Made by a program: the position numbers and the translations under genes
The notes under the pieces: generated by a model
What the model was told of the DNA's origin: nothing
Database searches by the model: none
What the model saw: the letters and a program-made list of their open reading frames with translations, nothing else
Origin: an uncultured Kiritimatiellota bacterium
GTDB lineage: Bacteria; Verrucomicrobiota; Kiritimatiellia; RFP12; UBA1067
Assembly (NCBI GenBank): GCA_934635385.1
Contig: CAKTZI010000021.1
Location: 5,709 to 69,708, forward strand
Length of the DNA stretch: 64,000 bases
Reading direction: 5' to 3'
Shown here: piece after piece, positions 16,343 through 23,628 of the stretch
How the letters are laid out: every line of letters begins with the position of its first letter
Numbering within the stretch: position 1 is the stretch's first letter

Positions 16343-16897
16343 TTACACCTTGTTCTTTGCTCCTGCGGAAAACGCCGCCTTCTTGCCCCTGCCGTATTCC
16401 CGCCGTTCCGACGTCGCCTTGCGGATCGATTCGAGAAGCCCCGGAATGACCTCCGCGCCCATTTTCGCGGCGGCGAAGGTCAGCCGTCCCGCATCCTTCA
16501 GCGAGGCACCCGTCCAGAAGACTTCCTTCTGATCGGCGATGATGAAACGGTCGTGGCAGATCCCGCAGACGGTCTTCGTGAACTTGCCGCATTGCGCCCC
16601 GAACGCCGCGAAATCAGATTCCGCAAGTTCGCCGTTGGAATGCGTGACGAGTTCGATGTTCACGCCACGTCCAGCCACCAGACGAACTGTTCGAATTTTC
16701 TGAACAGTTGCCTCATAGTCAAGTTCGTTCGCCGCGAAAATGCCCTTGAGGTGATATGAGATATTCGACTTCACGACACCGAACAGCTCGCACAGCTGCG
16801 CCTGCGTCAGCCAGACAGTCTCGTTCTCAAGCCGCACGTCCAGCCGAACGACCTCGTTCGGCTGATACACGACAATCTGGTTTTCGGTGCTATGCAT
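16343..16897 (-). CDS. Internally deleted RhuM-PLD chimera
   Basis: 184 residues. Residues 1-70 (VVYQPNEVVRLDVRLENETV ... LCELFGVVKSNISYHLKGIF) are a RhuM-type N-terminal domain, nearly identical to the gene at 20293. At TVRLVAGRGVNIELVTHSNG the sequence jumps straight into the last third of the PLD domain (CHDRFIIADQ, EVFWTGASLKDAGRLTFAAA). Compared with the 321-residue paralogue about 137 residues are missing in frame, including the RhuM core, coiled coil and the first PLD half. The joint lies at short similar sequences (GRSV/GRGV), as expected from recombination. One catalytic H-D-R motif remains, so the product is probably inactive or a regulator. Confidence 0.75.
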   Translation of the reverse strand: MHSTENQIVVYQPNEVVRLDVRLENETVWLTQAQLCELFGVVKSNISYHLKGIFAANELDYEATVQKIRTVRLVAGRGVNIELVTHSNGELAESDFAAFGAQCGKFTKTVCGICHDRFIIADQKEVFWTGASLKDAGRLTFAAAKMGAEVIPGLLESIRKATSERREYGRGKKAAFSAGAKNKV

Positions 16898-16927
16898 ATT
16901 CAGTCCTCGCTCCCCAACACCCTTGCG

Positions 16928-17038
16928 TCAAAGCTGTTTACTTGAAAAACATCGTGCGTCCGGCCGCGCCTTGGTGCGCATCCGGGTCTTGCAATCGCCT
17001 TTGCCGTGCTGGTTCGTTTCTTGTCGCTTCGCGAGCAT
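16928..17038 (-). CDS. Conserved 36-residue leader ORF (KRQ family, copy 1)
   Basis: ATG at 17038 encodes MLAKRQETNQHGKGDCKTRM and a tail ending CFSSKQL. It starts 24 nt after a TTTTTGGTATAATACC promoter and stops 31 nt before the RhuM chimera. The copy at 21289-21399 has the same length without indels, and many differences fall at third codon positions. Related but longer copies occur at 24718, 17644 and 20000. The peptide is very basic. It could be a leader peptide controlling the downstream gene, or a small partner protein. Confidence 0.5.
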   Translation of the reverse strand: MLAKRQETNQHGKGDCKTRMRTKARPDARCFSSKQL

Positions 17039-17061
17039 GTTTTCTCAAATTCTTGAAAGGT

Positions 17062-17074
17062 ATTATACCAAAAA
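17062..17074 (-). promoter_or_regulatory. Promoter TTTTTGGTATAATACC (array copy 1)
   Basis: Minus-strand TATAAT at 17067-17062 with an extended -10 TTGG and upstream T-run. It precedes the leader ORF and the RhuM chimera. The flanking 30-40 bases on both sides match the other array promoters at 17668, 20030, 21424 and 24742. Confidence 0.6.
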
Positions 17075-17159
17075 GGCGGACGGAAATGAGGCCGACAAAG
17101 ACCGTGGAACGAAACTCCGCGTAGCCGCCGTCATCCCGCACCCAGCCTCAGAATGCACA

Positions 17160-17199
17160 GGCCGCTACCCTCGCATTTATAAATGCGAGGGTAGCGGCC
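17160..17199. repeat. 40-bp perfect palindrome, core GCATTTATAAATGC (copy 3)
   Basis: A 20+20 inverted repeat with arms GGCCGCTACCCTC. The core is two bases shorter than in the other copies. It lies about 93 bp upstream of the promoter at 17062. Confidence 0.85.
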
Positions 17200-17268
17200 A
17201 AAAGACCTTTCAGACCTCCGTTTGCCCAGATGCCTTCGAAATCAGGCACGTCCGCCCGAAAGCGTCCT

Positions 17269-17541
17269 TCACGGCCTTACCTTTACGCCCACTTCACGCA
17301 CCATGCCCTTCCCCCTGCCGTATTCCCGCCTCTCCGATGTCGCCTTGCGGATCGATTCGAGAAGCCCCGGAATGACCTCCGAGCCCGTTTTCGCGGCGGC
17401 GAAGGTCAGCCATCCCGCGTCCTTCAGCGAGGCCCCCGTCCAGAAGATTTTCCTCTGGTCGGCAATGATGAAGCGGTCGTGGCTGATCCCGCAGACGGTC
17501 TTGGACACTGGGGTCAGACCCCACCCAGTGCATAGGATCAA
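17269..17541 (-). pseudogene. C-terminal PLD fragment (silent cassette)
   Basis: The frame carries only the end of the family PLD domain: VSKTVCGISHDRFIIADQRK, then FWTGASLKDAGWLTFAAAKT and the shared tail LESIRKATSERREYGRGK. DNA identity to the same part of genes 16343, 18784 and 20293 is very high. The upstream side joins, near 17520, a TGGGGTCAGACCCCA repeat and the conserved KRQ leader. There is no N-terminal domain. Confidence 0.75.
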
Positions 17542-17644
17542 GTGCGCAAGATCTCACGCGCGCTTTTGGCCTCGGTTCGTAGCGCGTCCGCGTCTTCCAA
17601 TGGCCTTTGTCGGCTCGGTTAGCTTCTTGTCTCTTCACGGTCAT
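17294..17644 (-). other. KRQ leader ORF copy 2, running into the PLD fragment
   Basis: ATG at 17644 encodes MTVKRQEANRADKGHWKTRT, the conserved leader, 23 nt after the promoter at 17668. The frame then continues out of phase through the PLD fragment, so only the first 35-40 residues are likely meaningful. Confidence 0.4.
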
Positions 17645-17667
17645 TGATACCCAAATTCTAGAACGGT

Positions 17668-17680
17668 ATTATACCAAAAA
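17668..17680 (-). promoter_or_regulatory. Promoter TTTTTGGTATAATACC (array copy 2)
   Basis: TATAAT on the minus strand at 17673-17668, in the same context as array copy 1. It would transcribe the KRQ leader and the PLD fragment at 17269. The 17545-17845 interval otherwise holds only this repeat unit. Confidence 0.6.
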
Positions 17681-17736
17681 GACGGACGGGAATGAGACCG
17701 ACAGCGACTCCTATACCCCTCATGTCCCCAGACCAC

Positions 17737-17766
17737 TACCTCCGCATTTATATAAATGCAGGGGTA
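17737..17766. repeat. Imperfect palindrome, core GCATTTATATAAATGC (copy 4)
   Basis: The core at 17744-17759 is perfect. The arms TACCTCC and AGGGGTA carry mismatches, so this copy is decaying. The flanks (CAGACCACTACC, and GTAAGATGTGTAAAGG after the core) match copy 5 at 20088, so the two belong to one larger repeat. Confidence 0.75.
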
Positions 17767-17845
17767 AGATGTGTAAAGGAAACGTCGCTTTAGTTTACAT
17801 GTCTCTCCTGATGTGCAAAGCAAAACGGCTTTTCTTTTACATATC

Positions 17846-18787
17846 TCATATCCTCCGCTTCAGCCCTGCGATCTCGCCGACGTCCATCTTCGTAAAGCCG
17901 AAGCACTTCTTGCCGAGGTCTTTGAGCGACGCGCCTATCAGGTATAGTTCCCTGTCGTCGATGACGAGAAAACGATCATGGAAGGACTCGCTCGTCCTGA
18001 GCGCCAAGCCGCCATACTGCGCGTTGAACTTCGCGATGTCCGTTGAGGCCAGCCTGTTGCCACGGGCGGAAGTGACGACTTCAACCGAGACGCCCTTACG
18101 CTTCTTCGCGATCAAGTCGAGCGTCCCCGCACCAACCCAACTGTCAATGAGCAGAATCTCCGATCTAGCCCGCGCAATCAACCGCCCGACCAACGAGCAG
18201 GCATCCCACAGCTGCCCCTCGTAGAACACGCCCTGAGAAGGAACCTCTCCACTATTGAGGCGATTCAGAATCTCGTTCACCTTTCCGTCTGTCACAATCT
18301 GGCGCTGTTCGACACTTTCAAGCCGCTGGAACACCTGTGCGTTTGCGAGGATGAACTTCCGCATCGCGACAAAGGTATTGACAATCCTGACCGACACCTC
18401 GGATGCCGTCTTCGACTTAAGCAACGAAGCCAGCATGACAATGCCATGCTCTGTAAATGCGTATGGCCTGTATCGAACGCCTCCTCTTTTTGAAGTCACA
18501 GCTTGTGACTTCAAAGAATCGACGGACAAACGGGCTACTCCGTTTGAGGTCACAATTTGTGACCTCAAACCAGCGAATTCTCCGTGGGTCAACTGGAATA
18601 CGAATCCTTCTGGGAATCTGTCGGCGTTGCGCTTGACGGCTTGATTGAGGGCCTTTGTCGGAACGCCGTACAACTCCGCCAAGTCACGATCTAGCATCAC
18701 CTGAGCGCCACGAATCGTGAAGATGCAGTCATGAATACTTCGCACATTCTCCGTCGCGACCATCGCATTGCTTTCAGCGCTGTTCAT
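17846..18787 (-). CDS. ORF6N-PLD protein (full length, divergent member)
   Basis: 313 residues. The N-terminal ORF6N domain (about 18-105: IFTIRGAQVMLDRDLAELYG ... KRGGVRYRPYAFTEHGIVML) is a DNA-binding module known from phage antirepressor-type proteins. A coiled linker follows. The PLD-like domain (about 190-305) has SEILLIDSWVGAGTLDLIAK and HDRFLVIDDRELYLIGASLK. It has a single H-x-D/R-type motif, so activity would need a dimer, as in Nuc-type PLD nucleases. The C-terminus differs from the shuffled version in its neighbours. The start overlaps the stop of the 18784 gene by 4 bases. Family members of this type are predicted defence or toxin proteins; the function is inferred. Confidence 0.85.
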   Translation of the reverse strand: MNSAESNAMVATENVRSIHDCIFTIRGAQVMLDRDLAELYGVPTKALNQAVKRNADRFPEGFVFQLTHGEFAGLRSQIVTSNGVARLSVDSLKSQAVTSKRGGVRYRPYAFTEHGIVMLASLLKSKTASEVSVRIVNTFVAMRKFILANAQVFQRLESVEQRQIVTDGKVNEILNRLNSGEVPSQGVFYEGQLWDACSLVGRLIARARSEILLIDSWVGAGTLDLIAKKRKGVSVEVVTSARGNRLASTDIAKFNAQYGGLALRTSESFHDRFLVIDDRELYLIGASLKDLGKKCFGFTKMDVGEIAGLKRRI

Positions 18788-19740
18788 GCCACCTCTTTTC
18801 CCATTGGACAGACCTCCCTCTCCGATGTCGCCTTGCGGATCGATTCAAGAAGCCCCGGAATGACCTCCGCGCCCATTTTCGCGGCGGCGAAGGTCTGTCG
18901 CCCCGCGTCCTTCAGCGAGGCGCCCGTCCAGAAGATTTTTCTCTGATCGGCGATGATGAAGCGGTCGTGGCAGATCCCGCAGACGGTCTTCGTGAACTTG
19001 CCGAATTGCGCCCCGAACGCCGCGAAGTCAGATTCCGCAAGCTCGCCGTTGGAATGCGTGACGAGTTCGATGTTCACGCCGCGTCCGCGTTTCGCGAGCA
19101 TGTCGAGCGTCGCCACGCCGGGATAGGCGTCTATCACGATCAGTTCCTTCTTCGCCCGGCGTATGAACTTGATCAGGAGCGACTTCGCGTCCCAGAACTT
19201 GTTCTGGTAGAAGATGCCCTGCAAAGGGATGTCCTCGGAACTCATCTTCGCATATATCTCATCGAATCTCTCCTCGTTCCTTGACTGGTCCTCAATCTGA
19301 CGTCGTTCATTCGCTTCAACACGCGAAGCAAGGGATGACAAGGTTGGGCCTGCTGCTGCCAAGATGCGTCGCATGGACACAAAGGCTTTCATGATCCTAA
19401 TGCTCTCGCGTATGGCTATGTCACTTTTCAGAACGGCAGAAAGCATGGCGACGCCCTGTTCCGTGAATGCGTACATGCGGGATGGCGAATGTTTCATCAT
19501 CTTGAACCTATCGCAATTTGCGATAAGTTCCCGCATCTCTGTCTCCGAGAGCTGGAACATGAACTCTGGGGGAAAACGAGCAAGATTCCGCTTGACGGCT
19601 TCGTTCAGTCGCCCTGTCATTACACGGTAAATTGCAGCCAAGTCCCGATCAAGCATAACGACCTGTCCGCGCAATTCACAGATGAGAGGACGTATGTCGT
19701 TGACTTCGACATCGCGGCTTAATGTCTCGACTTCATTCAT
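18784..19740 (-). CDS. ORF6N-PLD protein (full length, shared C-terminus)
   Basis: 318 residues. The ORF6N domain (VVMLDRDLAAIYRVMTGRLN, FTEQGVAMLSAVLKSD) is followed by a linker and a PLD domain beginning PLQGIFYQNKFWDAKSLLIK. From that point to the C-terminus it is almost identical in DNA and protein to the RhuM-PLD gene at 20293, although the N-terminal domains are unrelated. The effector half has therefore been exchanged between two sensor types. The start ATG at 19740 overlaps the stop of the upstream KRQ-leader frame (ATGA), suggesting translational coupling. The stop overlaps the next ORF6N gene. Confidence 0.88.
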   Translation of the reverse strand: MNEVETLSRDVEVNDIRPLICELRGQVVMLDRDLAAIYRVMTGRLNEAVKRNLARFPPEFMFQLSETEMRELIANCDRFKMMKHSPSRMYAFTEQGVAMLSAVLKSDIAIRESIRIMKAFVSMRRILAAAGPTLSSLASRVEANERRQIEDQSRNEERFDEIYAKMSSEDIPLQGIFYQNKFWDAKSLLIKFIRRAKKELIVIDAYPGVATLDMLAKRGRGVNIELVTHSNGELAESDFAAFGAQFGKFTKTVCGICHDRFIIADQRKIFWTGASLKDAGRQTFAAAKMGAEVIPGLLESIRKATSEREVCPMGKEVA

Positions 19741-20000
19741 GCAGCCTCACTTTCTCTGTTGCCGCCGACAGAAGTGACGACTTCAAGGTTATAAACGACC
19801 TCGAACCGTCCTTTGGCATTTGTTCGCAAAATATGCAAACAATTCTCTTTCCGTAATTGTTGGAGACCGGCCCCCAGAAGCAGCCCACAGTGCATCGGAT
19901 CGAGTACACAAGACCGCGCCCACGATTCCGGCCCCAAAACGGAGCGCGTCCGCGTCTTCCAATGGCCTTTGTCGGCCCGGTTTGCGTCTTGTCTCTTCAC
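19737..20000 (-). CDS. KRQ-family leader ORF copy 3, coupled to the ORF6N-PLD gene
   Basis: Starting from GTG at 20000 the frame reads MKRQDANRADKGHWKTRTRS; the ATG used in other copies is CTG here. It continues through LRKENCLHILRTNAKGRF and EVVYNLEVVTSVGGNRES. Its TGA overlaps the ATG of the downstream gene. The middle is not recognised. A 4-base overlap with a full-length family gene is the best sign that the leader frame is translated. Confidence 0.45.
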   Translation of the reverse strand: MKRQDANRADKGHWKTRTRSVLGPESWARSCVLDPMHCGLLLGAGLQQLRKENCLHILRTNAKGRFEVVYNLEVVTSVGGNRESEAA

Positions 20001-20029
20001 GGTCAGTGATACCCAAATTCTGAAAAGGT

Positions 20030-20042
20030 ATTATACCAAAAA
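20030..20042 (-). promoter_or_regulatory. Promoter TTTTTGGTATAATACC (array copy 3)
   Basis: TATAAT at 20035-20030 on the minus strand, preceding the leader ORF and the two overlapping ORF6N-PLD genes (19740 to 17846). Confidence 0.6.
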
Positions 20043-20087
20043 GGCGGACGGGAATGAGGCCGACAGCGACTTCCGACTCCAGACCAC

Positions 20088-20117
20088 TACCTCCGCATTT
20101 ATATAAATGCGGAGGTA
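20088..20117. repeat. 30-bp perfect palindrome, core GCATTTATATAAATGC (copy 5)
   Basis: A 15+15 inverted repeat with arms TACCTCC, 53 bp upstream of the promoter at 20030. Flanks match copy 4. Confidence 0.85.
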
Positions 20118-20180
20118 AGATGTGTAAAGGAGACGTCGCTTTATCGAGCTGGACGCTAATAATAGGCGTATGTTCTATTT

Positions 20181-20279
20181 GGGAGGGCGGTTGTCCCCAA
20201 CCGCCGAGAATGCGGCGCGTGAGGACACGCGCCCTCCCATTGGGAGAAAATGCGCCTATTATCTGCTTCCACCACAATA
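20181..20279. repeat. BIME-like palindrome pair plus 25-bp repeat (inverted copy of 6639/7239 set)
   Basis: GGGAGGGCGGTTGTCCCC... (20181-20205) and ...GGACACGCGCCCTCCC (20213-20237) are the same two palindromes as at 7239-7305, inverted. The exact 25-bp repeat follows at 20255-20279. This fills most of the gap between the 20293 gene and the array repeat unit. Confidence 0.75.
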
Positions 20280-20292
20280 GTTTACATGTCTC

Positions 20293-21258
20293 TCATGAGG
20301 TACAAAGGGGGGCTCCTAAATTACTCCCGCCATCGGTCTTCTTCCCCCTGCCGTATTCCCGCCGTTCCGACGTCGCCTTGCGGATCGATTCGAGAAGCCC
20401 CGGAATGACCTCCGCGCCCATTTTCGCGGCGGCGAAGGTCAGCCGTCCCGCATCCTTCAGCGAGGCACCCGTCCAGAAGACTTCCTTCTGATCGGCGATG
20501 ATGAAACGGTCGTGGCAGATCCCGCAGACGGTCTTCGTGAACTTGCCGCATTGCGCCCCGAACGCCGCGAAATCAGATTCCGCAAGTTCGCCGTTGGAAT
20601 GCGTGACGAGTTCGACCGCCACGCCGCGCCCGCGTTTCGCGAGCATGTCGAGCGTCGCCACGCCGGGATAGGCGTCTATCACGATCAGCTCCTTCTTCGC
20701 CCGGCGTATGAACTTGATCAGGAGCGACTTCGCGTCCCAGAACTTGTTTTGGTAGAAAATGCTCTGCAAAGGCGGCTCTTTCGTCTGGACAAAGAAATCG
20801 ACCTGGCTTTCGAGTTTCGCAATGCGTTCATCATGCTTCGCCAGCCGCCGATCAAACCTGTCTTCCAGCAACGACAGACGCTGATTCAAGGCTTGTCCGT
20901 GCAAAAGATATTCCTTCAGCACACGTGTCGCCCATTGTCTGAATTGAATGCCCAGCCTGGAATTGATGCGATATCCCAACGAGATTATCACATCAAGATT
21001 GAAATACTCAATGTCACGAGACACGCTGCGCCCGGACTCCAGGCGAACCGTTCGAATTTTTTGAACAGTTGCCTCATAGTCGAGTTCGTCCGTCGCGAAA
21101 ATATTCTTGAGGTGATACGAGATGTTCGACTTCACAACACCAAACAGCTCGCACAGCTGCGCCTGCGTCAGCCAAACAGTCTCGTTCTCAAGCCGTACGT
21201 CCAGCCGAACGATCTCGTTCGGCTGATAGACGACTATCTGGTTTTCGGCATTGCCCAT
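20293..21258 (-). CDS. RhuM-PLD protein (full length)
   Basis: 321 residues. Residues 1-160 are a complete RhuM-family domain (IVVYQPNEIVRLDVRLENET, SRDIEYFNLDVIISLGYRIN, GIQFRQWATRVLKEYLLHG). A coiled coil of about 35 residues follows (LNQRLSLLEDRFDRRLAKHD), then the PLD-like domain starting PLQSIFYQNKFWDAKSLLIK, with ELIVIDAYPGVATLDMLAKR and CHDRFIIADQKEVFWTGASL. The PLD part is nearly identical to that of the ORF6N gene at 18784. RhuM was first named as a virulence protein of a Salmonella island; its biochemical role is unsettled. I infer a nucleic-acid sensor (RhuM) with a PLD nuclease effector. Confidence 0.88.
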   Translation of the reverse strand: MGNAENQIVVYQPNEIVRLDVRLENETVWLTQAQLCELFGVVKSNISYHLKNIFATDELDYEATVQKIRTVRLESGRSVSRDIEYFNLDVIISLGYRINSRLGIQFRQWATRVLKEYLLHGQALNQRLSLLEDRFDRRLAKHDERIAKLESQVDFFVQTKEPPLQSIFYQNKFWDAKSLLIKFIRRAKKELIVIDAYPGVATLDMLAKRGRGVAVELVTHSNGELAESDFAAFGAQCGKFTKTVCGICHDRFIIADQKEVFWTGASLKDAGRLTFAAAKMGAEVIPGLLESIRKATSERREYGRGKKTDGGSNLGAPLCTS

Positions 21259-21288
21259 ATTCAGTTTCCGCGTCCCAGTGCCCTTGCG

Positions 21289-21399
21289 TCAAGGCAGTTG
21301 ACTTGAAAACCACCATGCGCCAAGTCGCGCCTCGATGCGCGTCCGAGGTTTACAAGTGCTTTTGCCGTGCCGGTTAGTTTCCTGTCGCTTCGCGAACAT
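21289..21399 (-). CDS. Conserved 36-residue leader ORF (KRQ family, copy 4)
   Basis: ATG at 21399 encodes MFAKRQETNRHGKSTCKPRT and a tail ending WWFSSQLP. Length, stop position and the 31-nt gap to the RhuM start equal those of copy 1. Compared base by base there is no indel over 111 nt. Confidence 0.5.
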   Translation of the reverse strand: MFAKRQETNRHGKSTCKPRTRIEARLGAWWFSSQLP

Positions 21400-21423
21400 G
21401 TTTCCTTCAAATTCTGAAAAGGT

Positions 21424-21437
21424 ATTATACCAAAAAA
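21424..21437 (-). promoter_or_regulatory. Promoter TTTTTTTGGTATAATACC (array copy 4)
   Basis: TATAAT at 21429-21424 on the minus strand with a longer T-run. It precedes the KRQ leader and the full RhuM-PLD gene. No GCATTTATATAAATGC palindrome accompanies this copy. Confidence 0.6.
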
Positions 21438-21439
21438 AA

Positions 21440-21612
21440 GGCGGACGGGAAAGAGACCGACAGTGACGGTGACTCCCATCCCCACGCCTTATTTTCTCGG
21501 TAGTTTTCTTGTCAGCCTCTGCGGCGGCTATCTCGTATGCCTGGCCCCTGGCCTTGAGCGTCCGCAGAATCTTGTCGAGCATGAATTCACGAATGGCGAC
21601 TTCTCGATGATT
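21440..21612 (-). pseudogene. Unidentified C-terminal fragment
   Basis: Between the zincin gene and the array promoter one frame reads HREVAIREFMLDKILRTLKA, then RGQAYEIAAAEADKKTTEKI, without a start or upstream extension. The composition looks coding (helical, charged), but I do not recognise it. It is probably the end of a gene truncated by the array repeat. Confidence 0.3.
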
Positions 21613-21621
21613 TGCATTTCG

Positions 21622-22512
21622 TCATCCATTGAAATCACCGAACGCTATCTGCATGTCCGATTTCTTTTTCAGCCATGCGCGATATTCGTCGGTGGCCTTT
21701 TTGAATTCAGCCGATTTCGCATAGAGGTAACAGCCCTCAAGCGGCCATCCGTTCAGAACTTGCTCGGCAAGATGCGTCGCCTTAAGAATCGCGTCTATGC
21801 TTACTTCATTCGGAATCGCCTTGTTTGTATTGAAATAGTGTGCCAGATACTTGTAAGACGGGTTGTCAACGCCCAACCGCCTGCACACCAGCCATGAGAC
21901 CGTCTCGGCTTCAAACTCCATTGCGTCGTGAGAAAGGCGACGAATACCGCCCGTGCCTTTCTTCGGATTGTAGCAGTTGGGGAGATGGTTGCAAAACAGA
22001 TGCCCAAGTTCATGGAGGATGGCGGCGAATTTCACAGACGTGCTCGACCCTGCGCTCACGCGAATCGAGTAAGCAGGACGCCATTCCGTCGGGCATCTGT
22101 CTTCGCGGCTGAACACAAGACTGGGATCGTTTTCCCGTCCCACCTCCAATTTCCCTGAATAGTTCTCGCCCGTCCTCATTTCCCCGTAGACGATTCCCCA
22201 ATACTTGAGATTAGCGACGAGTTTGCGGAAGCGTCCCTCGTCAACTTGCTTGGAAGGATCGCCATCGTATGGCTTTGCCAGTTCCTCTTTGAATCCGTCC
22301 GGCTTGTTCGGAAGCACCATCGTGTCGCCAACGTCATACACATAGTAAACGGGCGAGAACGGCCACAAGATGACCAGTGGCCGCCTGTCATTATCCTGAA
22401 CTGTCGCAAACAACTCGTCTATGCCCTTACGGAGCATATGCGCATTGTTTTCAAACGGCGAATCTTGTTGGTTTTCATTCACGAAGGGATTTCCTTCCCA
22501 GATGTTTTCCAA
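21622..22512 (-). CDS. ArdC-like zincin metallopeptidase-domain protein
   Basis: 296 residues. The C-terminal half has a gluzincin-type site: AILHELGHLFCNH (HExxH) followed by MEFEAETVSWLVCRRLG, where a Glu supplies the third ligand. This is the pattern of ArdC and ImmA/IrrE-related domains. ArdC-type domains occur in mobile-element antirestriction proteins. The N-terminal half (LVILWPFSPVYYVYDVGDTM, KLVANLKYWGIVYGE) resembles the region before the peptidase in ArdC-related chromosomal proteins. The start at 22512 overlaps the RapZ-like gene by 34 bases, so they are likely co-transcribed. Confidence 0.65.
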   Translation of the reverse strand: MENIWEGNPFVNENQQDSPFENNAHMLRKGIDELFATVQDNDRRPLVILWPFSPVYYVYDVGDTMVLPNKPDGFKEELAKPYDGDPSKQVDEGRFRKLVANLKYWGIVYGEMRTGENYSGKLEVGRENDPSLVFSREDRCPTEWRPAYSIRVSAGSSTSVKFAAILHELGHLFCNHLPNCYNPKKGTGGIRRLSHDAMEFEAETVSWLVCRRLGVDNPSYKYLAHYFNTNKAIPNEVSIDAILKATHLAEQVLNGWPLEGCYLYAKSAEFKKATDEYRAWLKKKSDMQIAFGDFNG

Positions 22513-22898
22513 TATGGCATTGCCGTGTGAGCGACTTCAATCTCAACATCATCAATACCAGACAACCGCTCGGCCATCCGCTCGGCGAAGTACACGGAAC
22601 GGTGCTGTCCGCCAGTACATCCGAAGGCGACTTGAAGATGATCGCGGCCATCCCGCTTGTATTGCTCTATCGATTGTCGTACAAGCATCTCGGCCGCCAC
22701 AAGGAACGGCTCGACAGTTTCCGGGAAGCGAGCGAAGAAGTCGCAGACGGGCTTGTCGCATCCCGTATAGCCGCGTAGGGTCTCGTTCCAGAACGGATTA
22801 GGCATCGCCCGGCAGTCGAACACAAAACCACCGCCATTGCCTGTGGAGTCTTTCGGCAAGCCGCGTTTGAAGGAGAACGATATGATGGAGACTTTCAT
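22479..22898 (-). CDS. RapZ C-terminal domain protein
   Basis: 139 residues matching only the RNA-binding C-terminal half of RapZ (YvcJ): ISFSFKRGLPKDS, VFDCRAMPNPFWNETLRGYT and FGCTGGQHRSVYFAERMAER. The N-terminal P-loop domain of RapZ is absent, and an ATG is well placed, so this is a stand-alone domain as seen in several Bacteroidetes and PVC genomes. In E. coli this domain binds GlmY/GlmZ small RNAs. Next to a zincin gene in a defence island, its role is open. Confidence 0.8.
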   Translation of the reverse strand: MKVSIISFSFKRGLPKDSTGNGGGFVFDCRAMPNPFWNETLRGYTGCDKPVCDFFARFPETVEPFLVAAEMLVRQSIEQYKRDGRDHLQVAFGCTGGQHRSVYFAERMAERLSGIDDVEIEVAHTAMPYWKTSGKEIPS

Positions 22899-22911
22899 AC
22901 AGAGATTTCCG

Positions 22912-23394
22912 TTAGGCTATATCTAAAACCCAATGTTCATTGGATGCCTCGTTTATGTACCACTCTTTGGCAGTTGGATCGGCTACGCGCATAATCAGCC
23001 GGAAATGTGACCAGCTGAGATTTGGCACACGCGTGCGCCAAATCTCGCGATCAGGGGAAACGACATAGAAAGCACGGAAATCACGCAGATTTCGCTCTGA
23101 ATACCCCTCTCCGAACTCTGCACACAGGTTTGCAGAAAGTTCTGCAATCGTCTTTCTCCCGTATTCGGCACGAACCCTTCCGCTTTGCTCTTCCTTGACA
23201 ATCCTTCTGCCGATTTTCCAGTTATGGTCAATCTGCCCGGCGTTTATTCCTGCGTATGCCGCACTTCGCGCATCTTTGATAATTGCCTTTATGTCGGCAA
23301 GAAGGTGCGAAAAGGATGTCGCGTCCACGCTGACACACGACGGCTCATTTTGTAAATCTATCGCTGGATTGTCGATCTTCATATCGCCCTTCAC
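22912..23394 (-). CDS. DUF1016 (YhcG-like) N-terminal domain, truncated
   Basis: 160 residues covering only the DUF1016 N-terminal helical domain: YAGINAGQIDHNWKIGRRIV, KTIAELSANLCAEFGEGYSE and NLRDFRAFYVVSPDREIW. It stops at SNEHWVLDIA, exactly where intact proteins continue (NxHWSVRELxRQI) to the PD-(D/E)XK nuclease. The complete version of the family is at 49877 in this window. Probably a broken gene, though a free N-terminal domain could act as an inhibitor. Confidence 0.7.
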   Translation of the reverse strand: MKGDMKIDNPAIDLQNEPSCVSVDATSFSHLLADIKAIIKDARSAAYAGINAGQIDHNWKIGRRIVKEEQSGRVRAEYGRKTIAELSANLCAEFGEGYSERNLRDFRAFYVVSPDREIWRTRVPNLSWSHFRLIMRVADPTAKEWYINEASNEHWVLDIA

Positions 23395-23404
23395 GACCTT
23401 GTCC

Positions 23405-23602
23405 TTACGCCCGCTTCACGCACCGTTCACTTTCCCCTCTGCCGTATTCCCGCCGTTCCACCGTCGCCTTGCGGATCGATTCGAGAAGCCCCGGAATGAC
23501 CTCCGCACCCATTTTCGCGGCGGCGAAGGTCAGCCGCCCCGCGTCCTTCAGCGAGGCCCCCATCCAGAAGACTTCCTTTTTTTTGAATCTGCCATTTTCC
23601 AA
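23405..23602 (-). pseudogene. C-terminal PLD fragment (silent cassette 2)
   Basis: Only the last part of the shared effector is present: KKEVFWMGASLKDAGRLTFA, then AAKMGAEVIPGLLESIRKAT and a YGRGES tail. DNA is nearly identical to genes 16343 and 20293. It lies between the DUF1016 fragment and the ORF6N gene at 23629, with no promoter of its own. Confidence 0.75.
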
Positions 23603-23628
23603 ACCATTGACAATTCTTTCGCACCCCT

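Noticed and set aside
3302..20117. Palindromes as intrinsic terminators
   Set aside because: No T-run follows any copy in either direction, and they lie upstream of promoters rather than at operon ends.
17000..21440. Integron cassettes (genes separated by repeated palindromic units)
   Set aside because: The units contain promoters and lack attC core sites; no integron integrase is visible.
16900..21480. A CRISPR-like array from the repeated leader units
   Set aside because: Only five units, kilobases apart, with genes between them and no regular spacers or cas genes.
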